Assembly (NCBI GenBank): GCA_945878745.1
Contig: CAMDVY010000027.1
Location: 1-13,245 of the forward strand
Direction of reading: 5' to 3'
DNA: 13,245 nt
From: Klebsiella pneumoniae
GTDB lineage: Bacteria; Pseudomonadota; Gammaproteobacteria; Pseudomonadales; Azotimanducaceae
The translations under genes and the position numbers were made by a program. Position 1 is the first letter of the stretch. The number at the start of each line of letters is the position of its first letter. This document shows, one piece after another, positions 6,946-13,245 of the stretch. The notes below the pieces were generated by a model. The model had not been told where the DNA came from. It saw only the letters and a program-made list of their open reading frames with translations, and ran no database searches.

Positions 6946-6966
6946 AACGCGCATCGCGTTTTTTTT
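6946..6966 (+). terminator. Intrinsic-terminator-like hairpin with T8 tract, plus strand
   Basis: AACGCG (6946-6951), loop CAT, CGCGTT (6955-6960), followed directly by a run of eight T (6959-6966) and then CTTT. The stem is short (6 bp) but GC-rich with a proper U-tract. It points away from the lipoprotein gene, which lies on the minus strand, and no plus-strand gene ends upstream. It may stop antisense transcripts, or be a remnant of a lost plus-strand gene. On the minus strand the A-tract precedes the stem, so it lies in the upstream region of the lipoprotein gene. Confidence 0.4.
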
Positions 6967-7420
6967 CTTTCGAGCAAATTGGCGCCCGGGTACAAACCGG
7001 ATTTCCGATACCTCGTTAGTTGCACATGTGATTGTCTGACTTAACCAACAGTATTGATGAAGACTCTGTTGCGGCTAGCGATGCAGGCAATCGCACGGAG
7101 CTGTGCTCGCGGTTATCTGTGCGCCTGAGTGTGTTCTGAGTGTTGCGTACGACGCATGATGGAAAGAATAGGTTGTGAGTGCTGCAGTGTCCCACTAACT
7201 GAGTTATCCCCCCGACGGTCAGACGGGAGATCCAAACAACAAATGCTATCGACACGCACATAGTTGTCTTTTGGACGAGCCAAGTTATCGCGAAAGTCGC
7301 TGCAGCAAGGGAAAGCCTGCGATCGGGCCGCTGTTGCATGTGCACCGTAGCATTGAATTAACTCAACCTGTTTCGGGAATAAATATGGGCTTAGACCGCT
7401 ACTGCACAACACAGATTTTC
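6967..7420. other. 454-bp spacer at the junction of the two halves of the window
   Basis: No gene is convincing here. A minus-strand frame, 7345-7016, starts at ATG and contains a hydrophobic stretch (LSLAAATFAITWLV, then VSIAFVVWISR), but it has no clear ribosome binding site and its second half is low-quality sequence rich in Ser, Thr and Asn. Other frames (7113-7637 minus, 7271-7603 plus) run into or out of the SirB2 gene and are shadows. A small perfect hairpin TGCGT-ACG-ACGCA occurs at 7144-7156. The visible shift from the looser left region to the compact, GC-rich right region takes place in this interval. Confidence 0.5.
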
Positions 7421-7789
7421 CTAAGAGAGTGGCCAGGGATCCCGCGTCATCGCCACTGCAAAAATATAACCAACACTCGACAACGCACCGATGATGCCAA
7501 CCAGTCGCAGCGGCACACTGGATGCACGCAGCGTCAGCACGCCAAAGCCGATGTAGGCGAGCAACGCAACGAACTTCATCACGAGCCAGCTGCTGGTCAG
7601 TGAGTGTCCAAGGCCAAAAACCAGAGCCAGGCCGCACACGAGCAACACGGTATCAACGACGTGTGGCAGGATCCTCGCTGGCTTGGACTTCAAACGATCT
7701 GAGCCCATTAACGCCCAGATCGCCCGCAGCGCAAAGCCGGCGACAGTCACGTAAGCGAGGATGACATGCAGATCGCGAACAAACGCCAT
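7421..7789 (-). CDS. SirB2-family inner-membrane protein
   Basis: A 122-residue protein with four predicted membrane segments (about 8-28, 44-62, 67-86 and 93-113) and the SirB family pattern: LHVILAYVTVAG near the start, RILPHVVDTVLLVCGLAL (39-56), W68 and K72 in SSWLVMKFVALLAYIGFGVL (66-85), and a short C-terminal tail. The family is named for Salmonella sirB, linked to invasion-gene expression, but in most proteobacteria it is an uncharacterised small membrane protein. Length and topology match the family. The ATG at 7789 lacks a strong ribosome binding site. It is divergent from the AGCS symporter gene with 66 bp between starts, so the two may share a regulatory region. Confidence 0.82.
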   Translation of the reverse strand: MAFVRDLHVILAYVTVAGFALRAIWALMGSDRLKSKPARILPHVVDTVLLVCGLALVFGLGHSLTSSWLVMKFVALLAYIGFGVLTLRASSVPLRLVGIIGALSSVGYIFAVAMTRDPWPLS

Positions 7790-7855
7790 GTTGGTCAGCC
7801 CGAAAATTCAAAATCCAATAGTGCCACAAGACAACCGACCCGCTAAGGTACATCG
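7790..7855. promoter_or_regulatory. Divergent intergenic region between the SirB2 and AGCS genes
   Basis: These 66 bp must carry the start signals for one or both divergent genes. AAGG at 7845-7848 is a good ribosome binding site 7 nt before the symporter ATG. On the plus strand TTGGTC (7791-7796) and TCCAAT (7814-7819) have 17-bp spacing but match sigma70 consensus poorly. No clear operator palindrome is seen. The promoter assignment is weak; the region is listed because of its position. Confidence 0.3.
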
Positions 7856-9304
7856 ATGACAACACAGCCCACACAGACCGCATCCGTCGACTCACTCATC
7901 AACGACGCGGTTCAACCCGTCACCGATGCCGTCAGCGGCTTCGTCTTCTATTCCATCTCGATCAACGGGACGCAGATTCCGCTGATTGTCATGTGGTTGA
8001 TCGCAGGTGGGCTCTTCTTCACGCTGTATCTGCGCTTCATCAACATCCGTGGTTTTCTCCACGCCTGCCGGATCATCACCGGTCGCTACGCAAAGGCCGG
8101 TGATCCGGGTGAAATATCCCAGTTTCAGGCGCTGACCACGGCCATCAGCGGGACCGTAGGGATCGGCAATATCGCCGGCGTCGCGGTGGCAATTTCCATG
8201 GGCGGCCCAGGCGCTACGCTGTGGTTGATCATCGCCGGGTTCCTCGGCATGAGCACAAAGATGGCAGAGTGCACGCTTGGCGTGCGTTACCGAAGACTCA
8301 ACGCCGAGGGCAAAGTTTCCGGTGGACCGATGTACTACCTCCAGCACGGCTTCGGAGAACTTGGACGTCCTCGCCTGGGCAAGGCGCTCGGCATCTTCTA
8401 TGCCATGGCGATGGTGGTGGGCTGCCTTGGCATTGGCAACATGTTCCAGTCCAATCAGTCTGCCGCGATCCTCATTGACATCACAGGCGGCGCACACAGC
8501 TGGTTCGCTGACAAAGGCTGGCTCATCGGCGTGATCATGGCCATCGCCGTCGGAATCATCACCATCGGCGGTATTCGTTCCATTGCGGCGACCACGGAGC
8601 GGATGATTCCGTTCATGGTCTTGTTATACATCACGCTCGGCCTGACAGTCATTGTCATGAACTACGCAGCCCTCCCCGACGCGTGCATGCGGATCTGGGA
8701 TGGCGCGTTCTCACCGAATGGTGTCGCCGGCGGTTTTGTCGGCGTCATGATCATCGGTTTTCGCCGCGCGGTGTTCTCCAATGAAGCCGGGCTTGGCTCG
8801 GCTGCGATTGCCCACGCCACTGCACGTACACCTTATCCAGCCAGCGAAGGTTATGTGGCGCTGCTTGAACCATTCATCGATACCGTCGTGATCTGTACGC
8901 TCACCGCACTCGTTATCGTGATTACGTCGAGCGATTTGTCGAGCACTGGTACGCTCAGCGGAATCGAACTGTCGACACGCGCCTTTCAGGGAACACTCAG
9001 CTGGTCAGGTATTCCACTCGCCATCTGTGCGTTGTTGTTTGCCTTCTCCACCATCATCGCCTGGTCCTATTACGGTCTGACAGCCTTTACCTATCTGGTT
9101 GGTGATTCGAAGATCGCCGAAGTCTCCTTCAAACTGTTCTTTCTCGCGTTTGTTGTCATTGGCGCGAGTATCCAGCTCTCTTCCGTGGTCGACCTCTCCG
9201 ACGCGCTCGTTTTTGTCGTCGCCATTCCCAATCTGATCGGTTTGTATCTGCTCGCACCGGTCATCAAGCAGGAGATCAATCGTTATGCGTTCCATCGCGT
9301 TTAG
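7856..9304 (+). CDS. AGCS-family sodium:amino acid symporter (alanine/glycine type)
   Basis: A 482-residue inner-membrane transporter of the alanine-or-glycine:cation symporter family, which carries small neutral amino acids inward with Na+. Family signatures are clear: FINIRGFLHACRIITGRY (61-78), SGTVGIGNIAGVAVAISMGG (98-117), GGPGATLWLIIAGFLG (116-131), TKMAECTLGVRYR (134-146), GGPMYYLQ (156-163), GFRRAVFSNEAGLGSAAIAH (301-320) and FAFSTIIAWSYYG (396-408). About ten hydrophobic segments are seen, as usual. A long N-terminal lead (1-40), including SFVFYSISINGTQIP-like text, is typical of one subgroup. AAGG at 7845-7848 supports the start. Its 3' end overlaps the next gene by 20 nt, so it heads a probable four-gene operon. 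The linked secreted hydrolase suggests uptake of amino acids released outside the cytoplasm; the exact substrate is inference. Confidence 0.95.
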   Translation: MTTQPTQTASVDSLINDAVQPVTDAVSGFVFYSISINGTQIPLIVMWLIAGGLFFTLYLRFINIRGFLHACRIITGRYAKAGDPGEISQFQALTTAISGTVGIGNIAGVAVAISMGGPGATLWLIIAGFLGMSTKMAECTLGVRYRRLNAEGKVSGGPMYYLQHGFGELGRPRLGKALGIFYAMAMVVGCLGIGNMFQSNQSAAILIDITGGAHSWFADKGWLIGVIMAIAVGIITIGGIRSIAATTERMIPFMVLLYITLGLTVIVMNYAALPDACMRIWDGAFSPNGVAGGFVGVMIIGFRRAVFSNEAGLGSAAIAHATARTPYPASEGYVALLEPFIDTVVICTLTALVIVITSSDLSSTGTLSGIELSTRAFQGTLSWSGIPLAICALLFAFSTIIAWSYYGLTAFTYLVGDSKIAEVSFKLFFLAFVVIGASIQLSSVVDLSDALVFVVAIPNLIGLYLLAPVIKQEINRYAFHRV

Positions 9305-10961
9305 TCTGTTACTGGTCAGTGCTTCCCTTGCCGCCGCGCCTGCCGACATCCTGTTTGTTGGCGACAACATCCTGACGATGGAAGAAGCCTCAACCGCCAC
9401 AGCCACGGCCGTCGCCATCGACGCTGACCGCATCGTCTGGGTCGGGGATCGCAAGGATGCTCCGGCATGGACTGATCAGCATACGCAGGTCATCGAACTG
9501 GGAGCGCAGGCACTGCTGCCGGGCTTCATCGACGCACACGGACACTTCCTGTTCACCGCGGCTACCGTCGATTTTGCCAACGTGTCATCGCCCCCTGTCG
9601 GGCCGGCAACCGACATCGCAGCACTCAAGAAAGTACTCGCCAACCACATTGCCGAGAAGCAGCTGAAACCAGGCGAATGGGTGATCGGATACGGATACGA
9701 CGATTCGCTGCTCGCCGAAAAGCGACATCCGACGCGCGATGATCTCGATTCAGTCAGCACGGACCAACCCATCGTCCTCAGCCATGTATCTGGACATCTG
9801 ATGGCCGCCAACAGCCAGGCCCTGGCTGCAGCCAATCTCACCAGCCAGTCTCCCAACCCGGATGGTGGCGTGATTCGAAGGCGCGAAGGTTCGTCAGAAC
9901 CGAACGGGGTGCTCGAAGAGACAGCGACTTACGCACTGCGAAAATACGCATCACCAAAATGGTCAACGGGCTTGATCCAACGCGCGCTGCTGGCTTATGC
10001 GGCCTTTGGGGTTACCACGATCCAGGACGCGGCAAGTGATGCGCCAAGCATCGACCTGCTGAGACAATTTGCCGACGCCGGCGTTCTCTCCCAGGACATT
10101 CTTGTTTATCCGGTGCTGCGCCCGGCAGACCTCAAAGGCGAGTTGCCCCATGACTTCAGGACGACAAAAAGCGGCCTGCGAGTCGCCGGCGTCAAGCTGG
10201 TACTGGACGGCTCACCCCAGGGCAAGACCGCCTATCTGTCGCAACCTTATCACCGACCGCCAGCCGGCAAGCCAGCGGATTATCGAGGCTATCCGATCCA
10301 TCAGCAGTCCACCGTCGACCAGCTTGTCGACTACGCTCTGAGTCGCAAGATCCAGCTCATCGCTCACGCCAATGGTGATGCCTCGGGCGACATGCTGCTC
10401 GATGCAGTCGAGAAGAGTCTCGGCAAGATGTCCGCCATGCCCGACCATCGCACGGTGATGATTCATGCTCAGACCGTACGCAGTGACCAGCTGGATCGCA
10501 TGCGCGAACTGCAGGTCATGCCTTCTTTCTTTTCTGCGCACACCTACTATTGGGGCGACTGGCATCGCGATTCTGTGTTGGGCAGTCGCGCACAACGCAT
10601 CAGCCCCACCCGATCAGCCCTGGACCGCGGCATCCCGTTCACTGTGCACAACGACTCACCGGTGGTACCCAGCAATATGATCCGGCTGCTCTGGGCCACC
10701 ACCAATCGGCAGACGCGCTCGGGGAAAATTCTTGGTGCAGATGAACGTGTGTCGACCGAAGTCGCGCTCGCAGCCATGACCCGCACAGCGGCCTGGCAGA
10801 ACTTCGAGGAGGACCGCAAAGGCACGCTGACGGTGGGCAAACTGGCTGATCTCGTCATTCTCTCCGCGAATCCGCTCAAGATGCAGACTCAGGACCTTAT
10901 GGACCTGCAGGTGATGGCGACGTATTCCAGAGGCGTTCGCCTGTTCGCGGCCCGGCCGTAG
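9285..10961 (+). CDS. Secreted amidohydrolase, YtcJ-like (amidohydrolase family 3)
   Basis: A 558-residue metal-dependent hydrolase of the YtcJ/N-formimidoyl fortimicin deformylase-like group (COG1574). A signal peptide (about 1-18, hydrophobic core FSLLLVSASLA, then AAAPA) points to the periplasm. The short N-terminal beta domain (20-78) is followed by the TIM barrel with PGFIDAHGHF (79-88; metal ligands H85 and H87), HVSGH (167-171), GVKLVLDGS (302-310; K304 at the position of the bridging, often carboxylated lysine), IAHANGD (359-365; H361), MIHAQ (392-396; H394) and VHNDSP (454-459; D457). The C-terminal GTLTVGKLADLVILSANP closes the beta domain. The catalytic set looks complete. Enzymes of this type cleave amide or N-acyl/formyl bonds; the substrate is unknown. 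The ATG overlaps the symporter gene by 20 nt, with GGAG at 9271-9274 inside that gene, indicating translational coupling. Confidence 0.9.
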   Translation: MRSIAFSLLLVSASLAAAPADILFVGDNILTMEEASTATATAVAIDADRIVWVGDRKDAPAWTDQHTQVIELGAQALLPGFIDAHGHFLFTAATVDFANVSSPPVGPATDIAALKKVLANHIAEKQLKPGEWVIGYGYDDSLLAEKRHPTRDDLDSVSTDQPIVLSHVSGHLMAANSQALAAANLTSQSPNPDGGVIRRREGSSEPNGVLEETATYALRKYASPKWSTGLIQRALLAYAAFGVTTIQDAASDAPSIDLLRQFADAGVLSQDILVYPVLRPADLKGELPHDFRTTKSGLRVAGVKLVLDGSPQGKTAYLSQPYHRPPAGKPADYRGYPIHQQSTVDQLVDYALSRKIQLIAHANGDASGDMLLDAVEKSLGKMSAMPDHRTVMIHAQTVRSDQLDRMRELQVMPSFFSAHTYYWGDWHRDSVLGSRAQRISPTRSALDRGIPFTVHNDSPVVPSNMIRLLWATTNRQTRSGKILGADERVSTEVALAAMTRTAAWQNFEEDRKGTLTVGKLADLVILSANPLKMQTQDLMDLQVMATYSRGVRLFAARP

Positions 10962-11005
10962 AGAATCTATACTCCAGCTATCCAACCGGAAGTTAACAAA
11001 AGCCC

Positions 11006-11884
11006 ATGCACGGACCGACCTCACACGTCTATTTTTCCCAACGTCTGCGATTGCACTACGTGGACTGGGGCAACGAACAGGCACCACCCATGCTGCTGAT
11101 TCACGGCGGCCGCGATCACTGTCGAAACTGGGACTGGGTAGCCGAGAAATTTCGCGACCAGTACCACATCGTCGCGCCTGACCTGCGTGGACATGGCGAC
11201 TCCCAATGGATGATGGGTGGCAGCTACAGCATCATCGACTACGTCTACGACATCGCCCAGCTGATTCATCAGAAGAACATGCAGCCCGTCACCGTCATCG
11301 GTCACTCGCTGGGTGGGTCGATATCACTGATGTACACCGGTCTCTACCCGGAAACCGTGCACAAACTGGTTGCCATCGAAGGCATGGGACCACCACCGCA
11401 GATGCTCACCGAACGCATCAACCAGCCCATCGAGCGGCGACTGAAAGACTGGATTGCCGAACTGCGCAAGATCTCCGGCCGCAGCCCGCGGAGATACGAC
11501 ACCCTCGAAGAAGCTTACGAGCGTATGCAATCGGAGAACCCGAACCTGTCTGAAGCACAGGCGCGCCATCTGACGATTCACGGCAGCAACCAGAACGAAG
11601 ATGGAACATTCAGCTGGAAGTTCGACAACTACGTCCGATCATTCGCACCGAATCAACTGCCTTTCGATGAGCAATACAAACTCTATGCACGAATCACCTG
11701 CCCAACGTTGCTGTTTCGTGGCACCGAGTCGTGGGCATCGGATCCGACCAAAGATGGAAGAGCGGCACACTTTTCAGGCACCAAGGTCAAAATGGCCAAT
11801 GTGAAAAAAGCCGGCCACTGGGTACACCACGATCAGCTCGACGAGTTTGTCGGCATCACGCGTGACTTTCTGAACGATGAGTGA
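11006..11884 (+). CDS. Alpha/beta fold hydrolase
   Basis: A 292-residue alpha/beta hydrolase. LLIHGGRDHCRNWDWV (30-45) is the HG oxyanion-hole region, VAPDLRGHGDS (56-66) the next strand-turn, and VIGHSLGGSISL (97-108) the nucleophile elbow with S101. H271 in KAGHWVHHDQ is the expected catalytic histidine. The acidic member is probably E125 (AIEGMG) or one near E241 (FRGTESWASDP); I cannot decide. A cap region spans about 130-215. No signal peptide is seen, so it is cytoplasmic. The HGGRDHCRNWDW version is common in aquatic gammaproteobacteria as recalled, but the substrate (ester, lactone, haloalkane, epoxide) is not known. It begins 44 bp after the amidohydrolase and overlaps the next gene by 8 bp, so it is likely co-transcribed. 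The ribosome binding site is weak (GGAAG about 13 nt upstream). TATACT at 10968-10973 resembles a -10 box but lacks a good -35. Confidence 0.9.
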   Translation: MHGPTSHVYFSQRLRLHYVDWGNEQAPPMLLIHGGRDHCRNWDWVAEKFRDQYHIVAPDLRGHGDSQWMMGGSYSIIDYVYDIAQLIHQKNMQPVTVIGHSLGGSISLMYTGLYPETVHKLVAIEGMGPPPQMLTERINQPIERRLKDWIAELRKISGRSPRRYDTLEEAYERMQSENPNLSEAQARHLTIHGSNQNEDGTFSWKFDNYVRSFAPNQLPFDEQYKLYARITCPTLLFRGTESWASDPTKDGRAAHFSGTKVKMANVKKAGHWVHHDQLDEFVGITRDFLNDE

Positions 11885-12938
11885 CCGTGCCCGTCGGCTG
11901 CATGCAGCCGACTGTCGAGGTGTGTTTCACATCACCGGTGGTGGCAGCCTGTTCCTCAGTGAAATGCTGACCACACCCGGCGCTTCCCGAACCGTACTCG
12001 ACGTACGTGTTCCCTACGCCGAATCGGCGCTTCATCAGTTGCTCGGCAAACTGTCTTCAAGCGCGTGTTCCGATGCCACCGCCCGCGCACTGGCGATGTC
12101 TGCATTCATGCATGCCCGAACCTTGTCCGATGAAACCGTGTTCGGACTCGGCTGCACGGCAAGCCTGGCTACTGACCGGGACAAAAAAGGGGCGCATCGT
12201 GCACATCTGGCTTTGCAGACCCAGAGCACAACTTACGGCCTGCAGTTGCATTTCTCGGCTGATCGCCAGACCGAGGAAACACTGCTGTGTGATGCTCTCT
12301 GGGAGTTGTGCTCGATAGTGCAGGGCGCGCAGCCACCAGCTTCAGTTCGAACGACAGTCGCGCCAGCGGACTGGCAGGAACTGGTACTCGGCCGGCAAAC
12401 CGCCATCGCCACCGCACAACATGATGGCAAACTACTGATTCCCGGTTCGTTCAATCCACTGCACGACGGACATCAGCGCATGATCAGGATTGCCGAAGCG
12501 CGTACTGGCCTAATCGCAGCACTGGAACTCTCCATCGGCAATGTCGACAAGCCACCACTCGACTATCAGGAAATCGGTACCCGCCTGCAGGGCATCGAGT
12601 CCACGCTGAGCCGACCCGTCTGGCTGACAAAAATGCCGACGTTCGTCGAAAAAGCGACCCGGTTCCCCAGCGCGACCTTTGCGGTAGGTGTTGATACCAT
12701 CGCGCGAATCGCTGAAGGTCGATATTACGCCAATGCAGAGGACAGGGCTGCGGCACTGGAATTCCTCGCCGAACAAAGCACGCGATTCATGGTCTTTGGA
12801 CGGATCATGGAGGGAGCATTCAAGACGTTGTCCGCACTCACGCTGCCTCCCACACTTGCGGATCTGTGCATCGAGATCAGCGAAGACGAATTTCGCACCG
12901 ACGTTTCCTCAACGGAACTGCGCAGTACGGCAACTTGA
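11877..12938 (+). CDS. Two-domain protein: CinA/PncC-like domain fused to an NMN/NaMN adenylyltransferase-type nucleotidyltransferase
   Basis: A 353-residue protein. Residues about 8-150 follow the plan of the CinA C-terminal/PncC (nicotinamide-nucleotide amidohydrolase) family: HITGGG (18-23) at the place of SCTGG, then LTTPGASRTV (31-40), VPYAESALHQLLG (45-57), FGLGCTASL (89-97) and GAHRAHLALQT (105-115). Catalytic positions differ: the Ser of SCTGG is H18 or I19 here, and the Lys after the conserved Tyr (Y47) is L52, so deamidase activity is doubtful. Residues about 185-350 are a cytidylyltransferase-type domain with an intact nucleotide-binding motif, PGSFNPLHDGH (189-199), and the terminal VSSTELR (343-349) that matches ISSTxIR. 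By family it would transfer a nucleotidyl group from a nucleoside triphosphate, possibly to a pyridine mononucleotide. The ATG overlaps the hydrolase stop (gATGAGTGA), an 8-nt overlap typical of coupling. Alternative: a moonlighting or regulatory CinA-like domain. Confidence 0.82.
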   Translation: MSDRARRLHAADCRGVFHITGGGSLFLSEMLTTPGASRTVLDVRVPYAESALHQLLGKLSSSACSDATARALAMSAFMHARTLSDETVFGLGCTASLATDRDKKGAHRAHLALQTQSTTYGLQLHFSADRQTEETLLCDALWELCSIVQGAQPPASVRTTVAPADWQELVLGRQTAIATAQHDGKLLIPGSFNPLHDGHQRMIRIAEARTGLIAALELSIGNVDKPPLDYQEIGTRLQGIESTLSRPVWLTKMPTFVEKATRFPSATFAVGVDTIARIAEGRYYANAEDRAAALEFLAEQSTRFMVFGRIMEGAFKTLSALTLPPTLADLCIEISEDEFRTDVSSTELRSTAT

Positions 12939-13120
12939 TATTCCCGGCCGCGAATTAAGGTAACTCTGATCAATTCGTTGAAGCGAATTGCAGGGTCGGA
13001 GTCTCCTGGACTCCTCGCATTTTCCCTGCGTTCCACGCAAGAAATATGGTGGCGCATCCCTGCATCACGAAGGAAGGTCTGAATAATCAGAACTTCCTTA
13101 CTCCGCAAGTCTTCGATGGC
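12939..13120. other. Palindrome-rich spacer between the operon end and the right IS630 copy
   Basis: Four consecutive inverted repeats fill this 182-bp spacer: CAATTCG-TTGAAG-CGAATTG (12971-12990), GGAGTC-TCCTG-GACTCC (12998-13014), TGCGT-TCC-ACGCA (13027-13039), and AAGGAAGGTCTGA-ATAA-TCAGAACTTCCTT (13070-13099, 13 bp with one mismatch). None has a following U-tract, so the operon terminator is not clear; the first is 33 nt after the stop codon and is the best candidate. The last palindrome resembles, from memory, the GGAAGGT...GAATAA tips of IS5-type elements, which suggests a solo IS end or a miniature element. A minus-strand frame (13108-12725) crosses the spacer but runs into the CDS antisense and has no recognised product. 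Confidence 0.5.
13070..13099. repeat. 30-bp near-perfect palindrome, possibly an IS5-like terminal remnant
   Basis: AAGGAAGGTCTGA (13070-13082) and TCAGAACTTCCTT (13087-13099) pair over 13 bp with one mismatch around ATAA. The GGAAGGTCTGAATAA half looks like the head of IS5-family terminal repeats, but this is from memory. There is no transposase next to it. Its partner may be elsewhere in the genome. Confidence 0.5.
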
Positions 13121-13245
13121 CTAGTGTAGTGCTGCATTCTGTTTAGAGCTTAACTTCGAATTCGCGCGAATAACCTTTTGCAGGATGTCCTGAGCGCTCT
13201 TGGTCCATATGAACGGTTTGGGTTGAGTGTTGTGTTCCTCGATTG
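13121..13245 (-). CDS. IS630-family transposase, C-terminal part of a second, inverted copy (5' end outside window)
   Basis: Reading the minus strand from 13245 to 13121 gives the same C-terminal peptide as the left end: IEEHNTQPKPFIWTKS, AQDILQKVIRANSKL, SSKQNAALH, stop TAG at 13123-13121. All 125 bases equal bases 66-190 of the plus strand, so this is the same element in opposite orientation, both copies having their 3' ends toward the centre. The N-terminus and catalytic DDE residues are outside the window. The flank after the stop differs from that of the left copy, so the two are separate insertions and not a local duplication of flanking DNA. Confidence 0.87.
   Translation of the reverse strand, partial: IEEHNTQPKPFIWTKSAQDILQKVIRANSKLSSKQNAALH

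Noticed and set aside
6838..6954. Upstream ATG at 6954 as start of the VWA lipoprotein
   Set aside because: It would put 39 non-signal residues ahead of the lipoprotein signal; the ATG at 6837 has AAGGA at good spacing and gives a normal signal peptide.
7016..7345. 109-codon minus-strand ORF with a hydrophobic segment
   Set aside because: No ribosome binding site, no known motif and a low-quality second half; a real small membrane protein cannot be excluded but is not supported.
7892..8497. 201-codon minus-strand ORF inside the symporter gene
   Set aside because: A shadow of a GC-rich gene; the product is rich in Asp, Arg and His with no domain, and the plus-strand AGCS protein is unambiguous.
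1..13245. CRISPR array, toxin-antitoxin or defence cassette in the window
   Set aside because: No regularly spaced repeats, Cas motifs, restriction, toxin or antitoxin signatures were found on either strand.

Overview
The window looks like a bacterial chromosomal or metagenomic contig, probably from a gammaproteobacterium, quite possibly marine or aquatic. This rests on a SirB2-family protein, an AGCS sodium symporter of the long 'FINIRGF' type, a YtcJ-type amidohydrolase and an HGGRD-type alpha/beta hydrolase. The taxonomic call is inference. No rRNA, tRNA or CRISPR array was seen.

Both ends lie inside the same insertion sequence. Bases 2-190 (+) and 13121-13245 (-) encode the C-terminus of one IS630-family (Tc1/mariner-like) transposase. 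The 125 shared bases are identical, and the copies point inward at each other. This may be a real inverted IS pair around about 13 kb, or simply a contig that ends where the assembler met a multicopy repeat.

Left part, 191 to about 7420: a loose, lower-density accessory region with long gene-poor spacers and genes on both strands. It holds about 1 kb of apparent non-coding or decayed sequence; a membrane sterol-desaturase/fatty-acid-hydroxylase family enzyme with all its histidine motifs; an N-terminally anchored PQQ-type glucose/sorbosone dehydrogenase; a GT-B glycosyltransferase (-); a 628-bp gap with one doubtful small ORF and a strong hairpin; and a predicted lipoprotein with a HYDIN-like domain plus a von Willebrand A domain (-). 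None of these are tightly spaced, so I see no operon here. The sterol desaturase gene looks more AT-rich than the genes of the right half.

Right part, 7421 to 12938: compact, visibly GC-rich and core-like. A SirB2-family membrane protein (-) is divergent, across 66 bp, from a four-gene (+) run: AGCS sodium:amino-acid symporter, secreted YtcJ-like amidohydrolase (20-bp overlap), alpha/beta hydrolase (44-bp gap), and a two-domain protein fusing a CinA/PncC-like domain to a nucleotidyltransferase of the NMN/NaMN adenylyltransferase type (8-bp overlap). The spacing implies one transcript with translational coupling. A simple reading is scavenging: extracytoplasmic hydrolysis of an amide-type compound, uptake of the released amino acid with sodium, and further cytoplasmic processing. 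The link to the nucleotide enzyme is only by position.

The last 180 bp before the right IS copy contain four consecutive short palindromes. One resembles the terminal sequence of IS5-type elements, suggesting a repeated landing pad for mobile DNA. The most unusual item is the two-domain nucleotidyltransferase, in which the PncC-like half appears to have lost catalytic residues while the transferase half looks intact.
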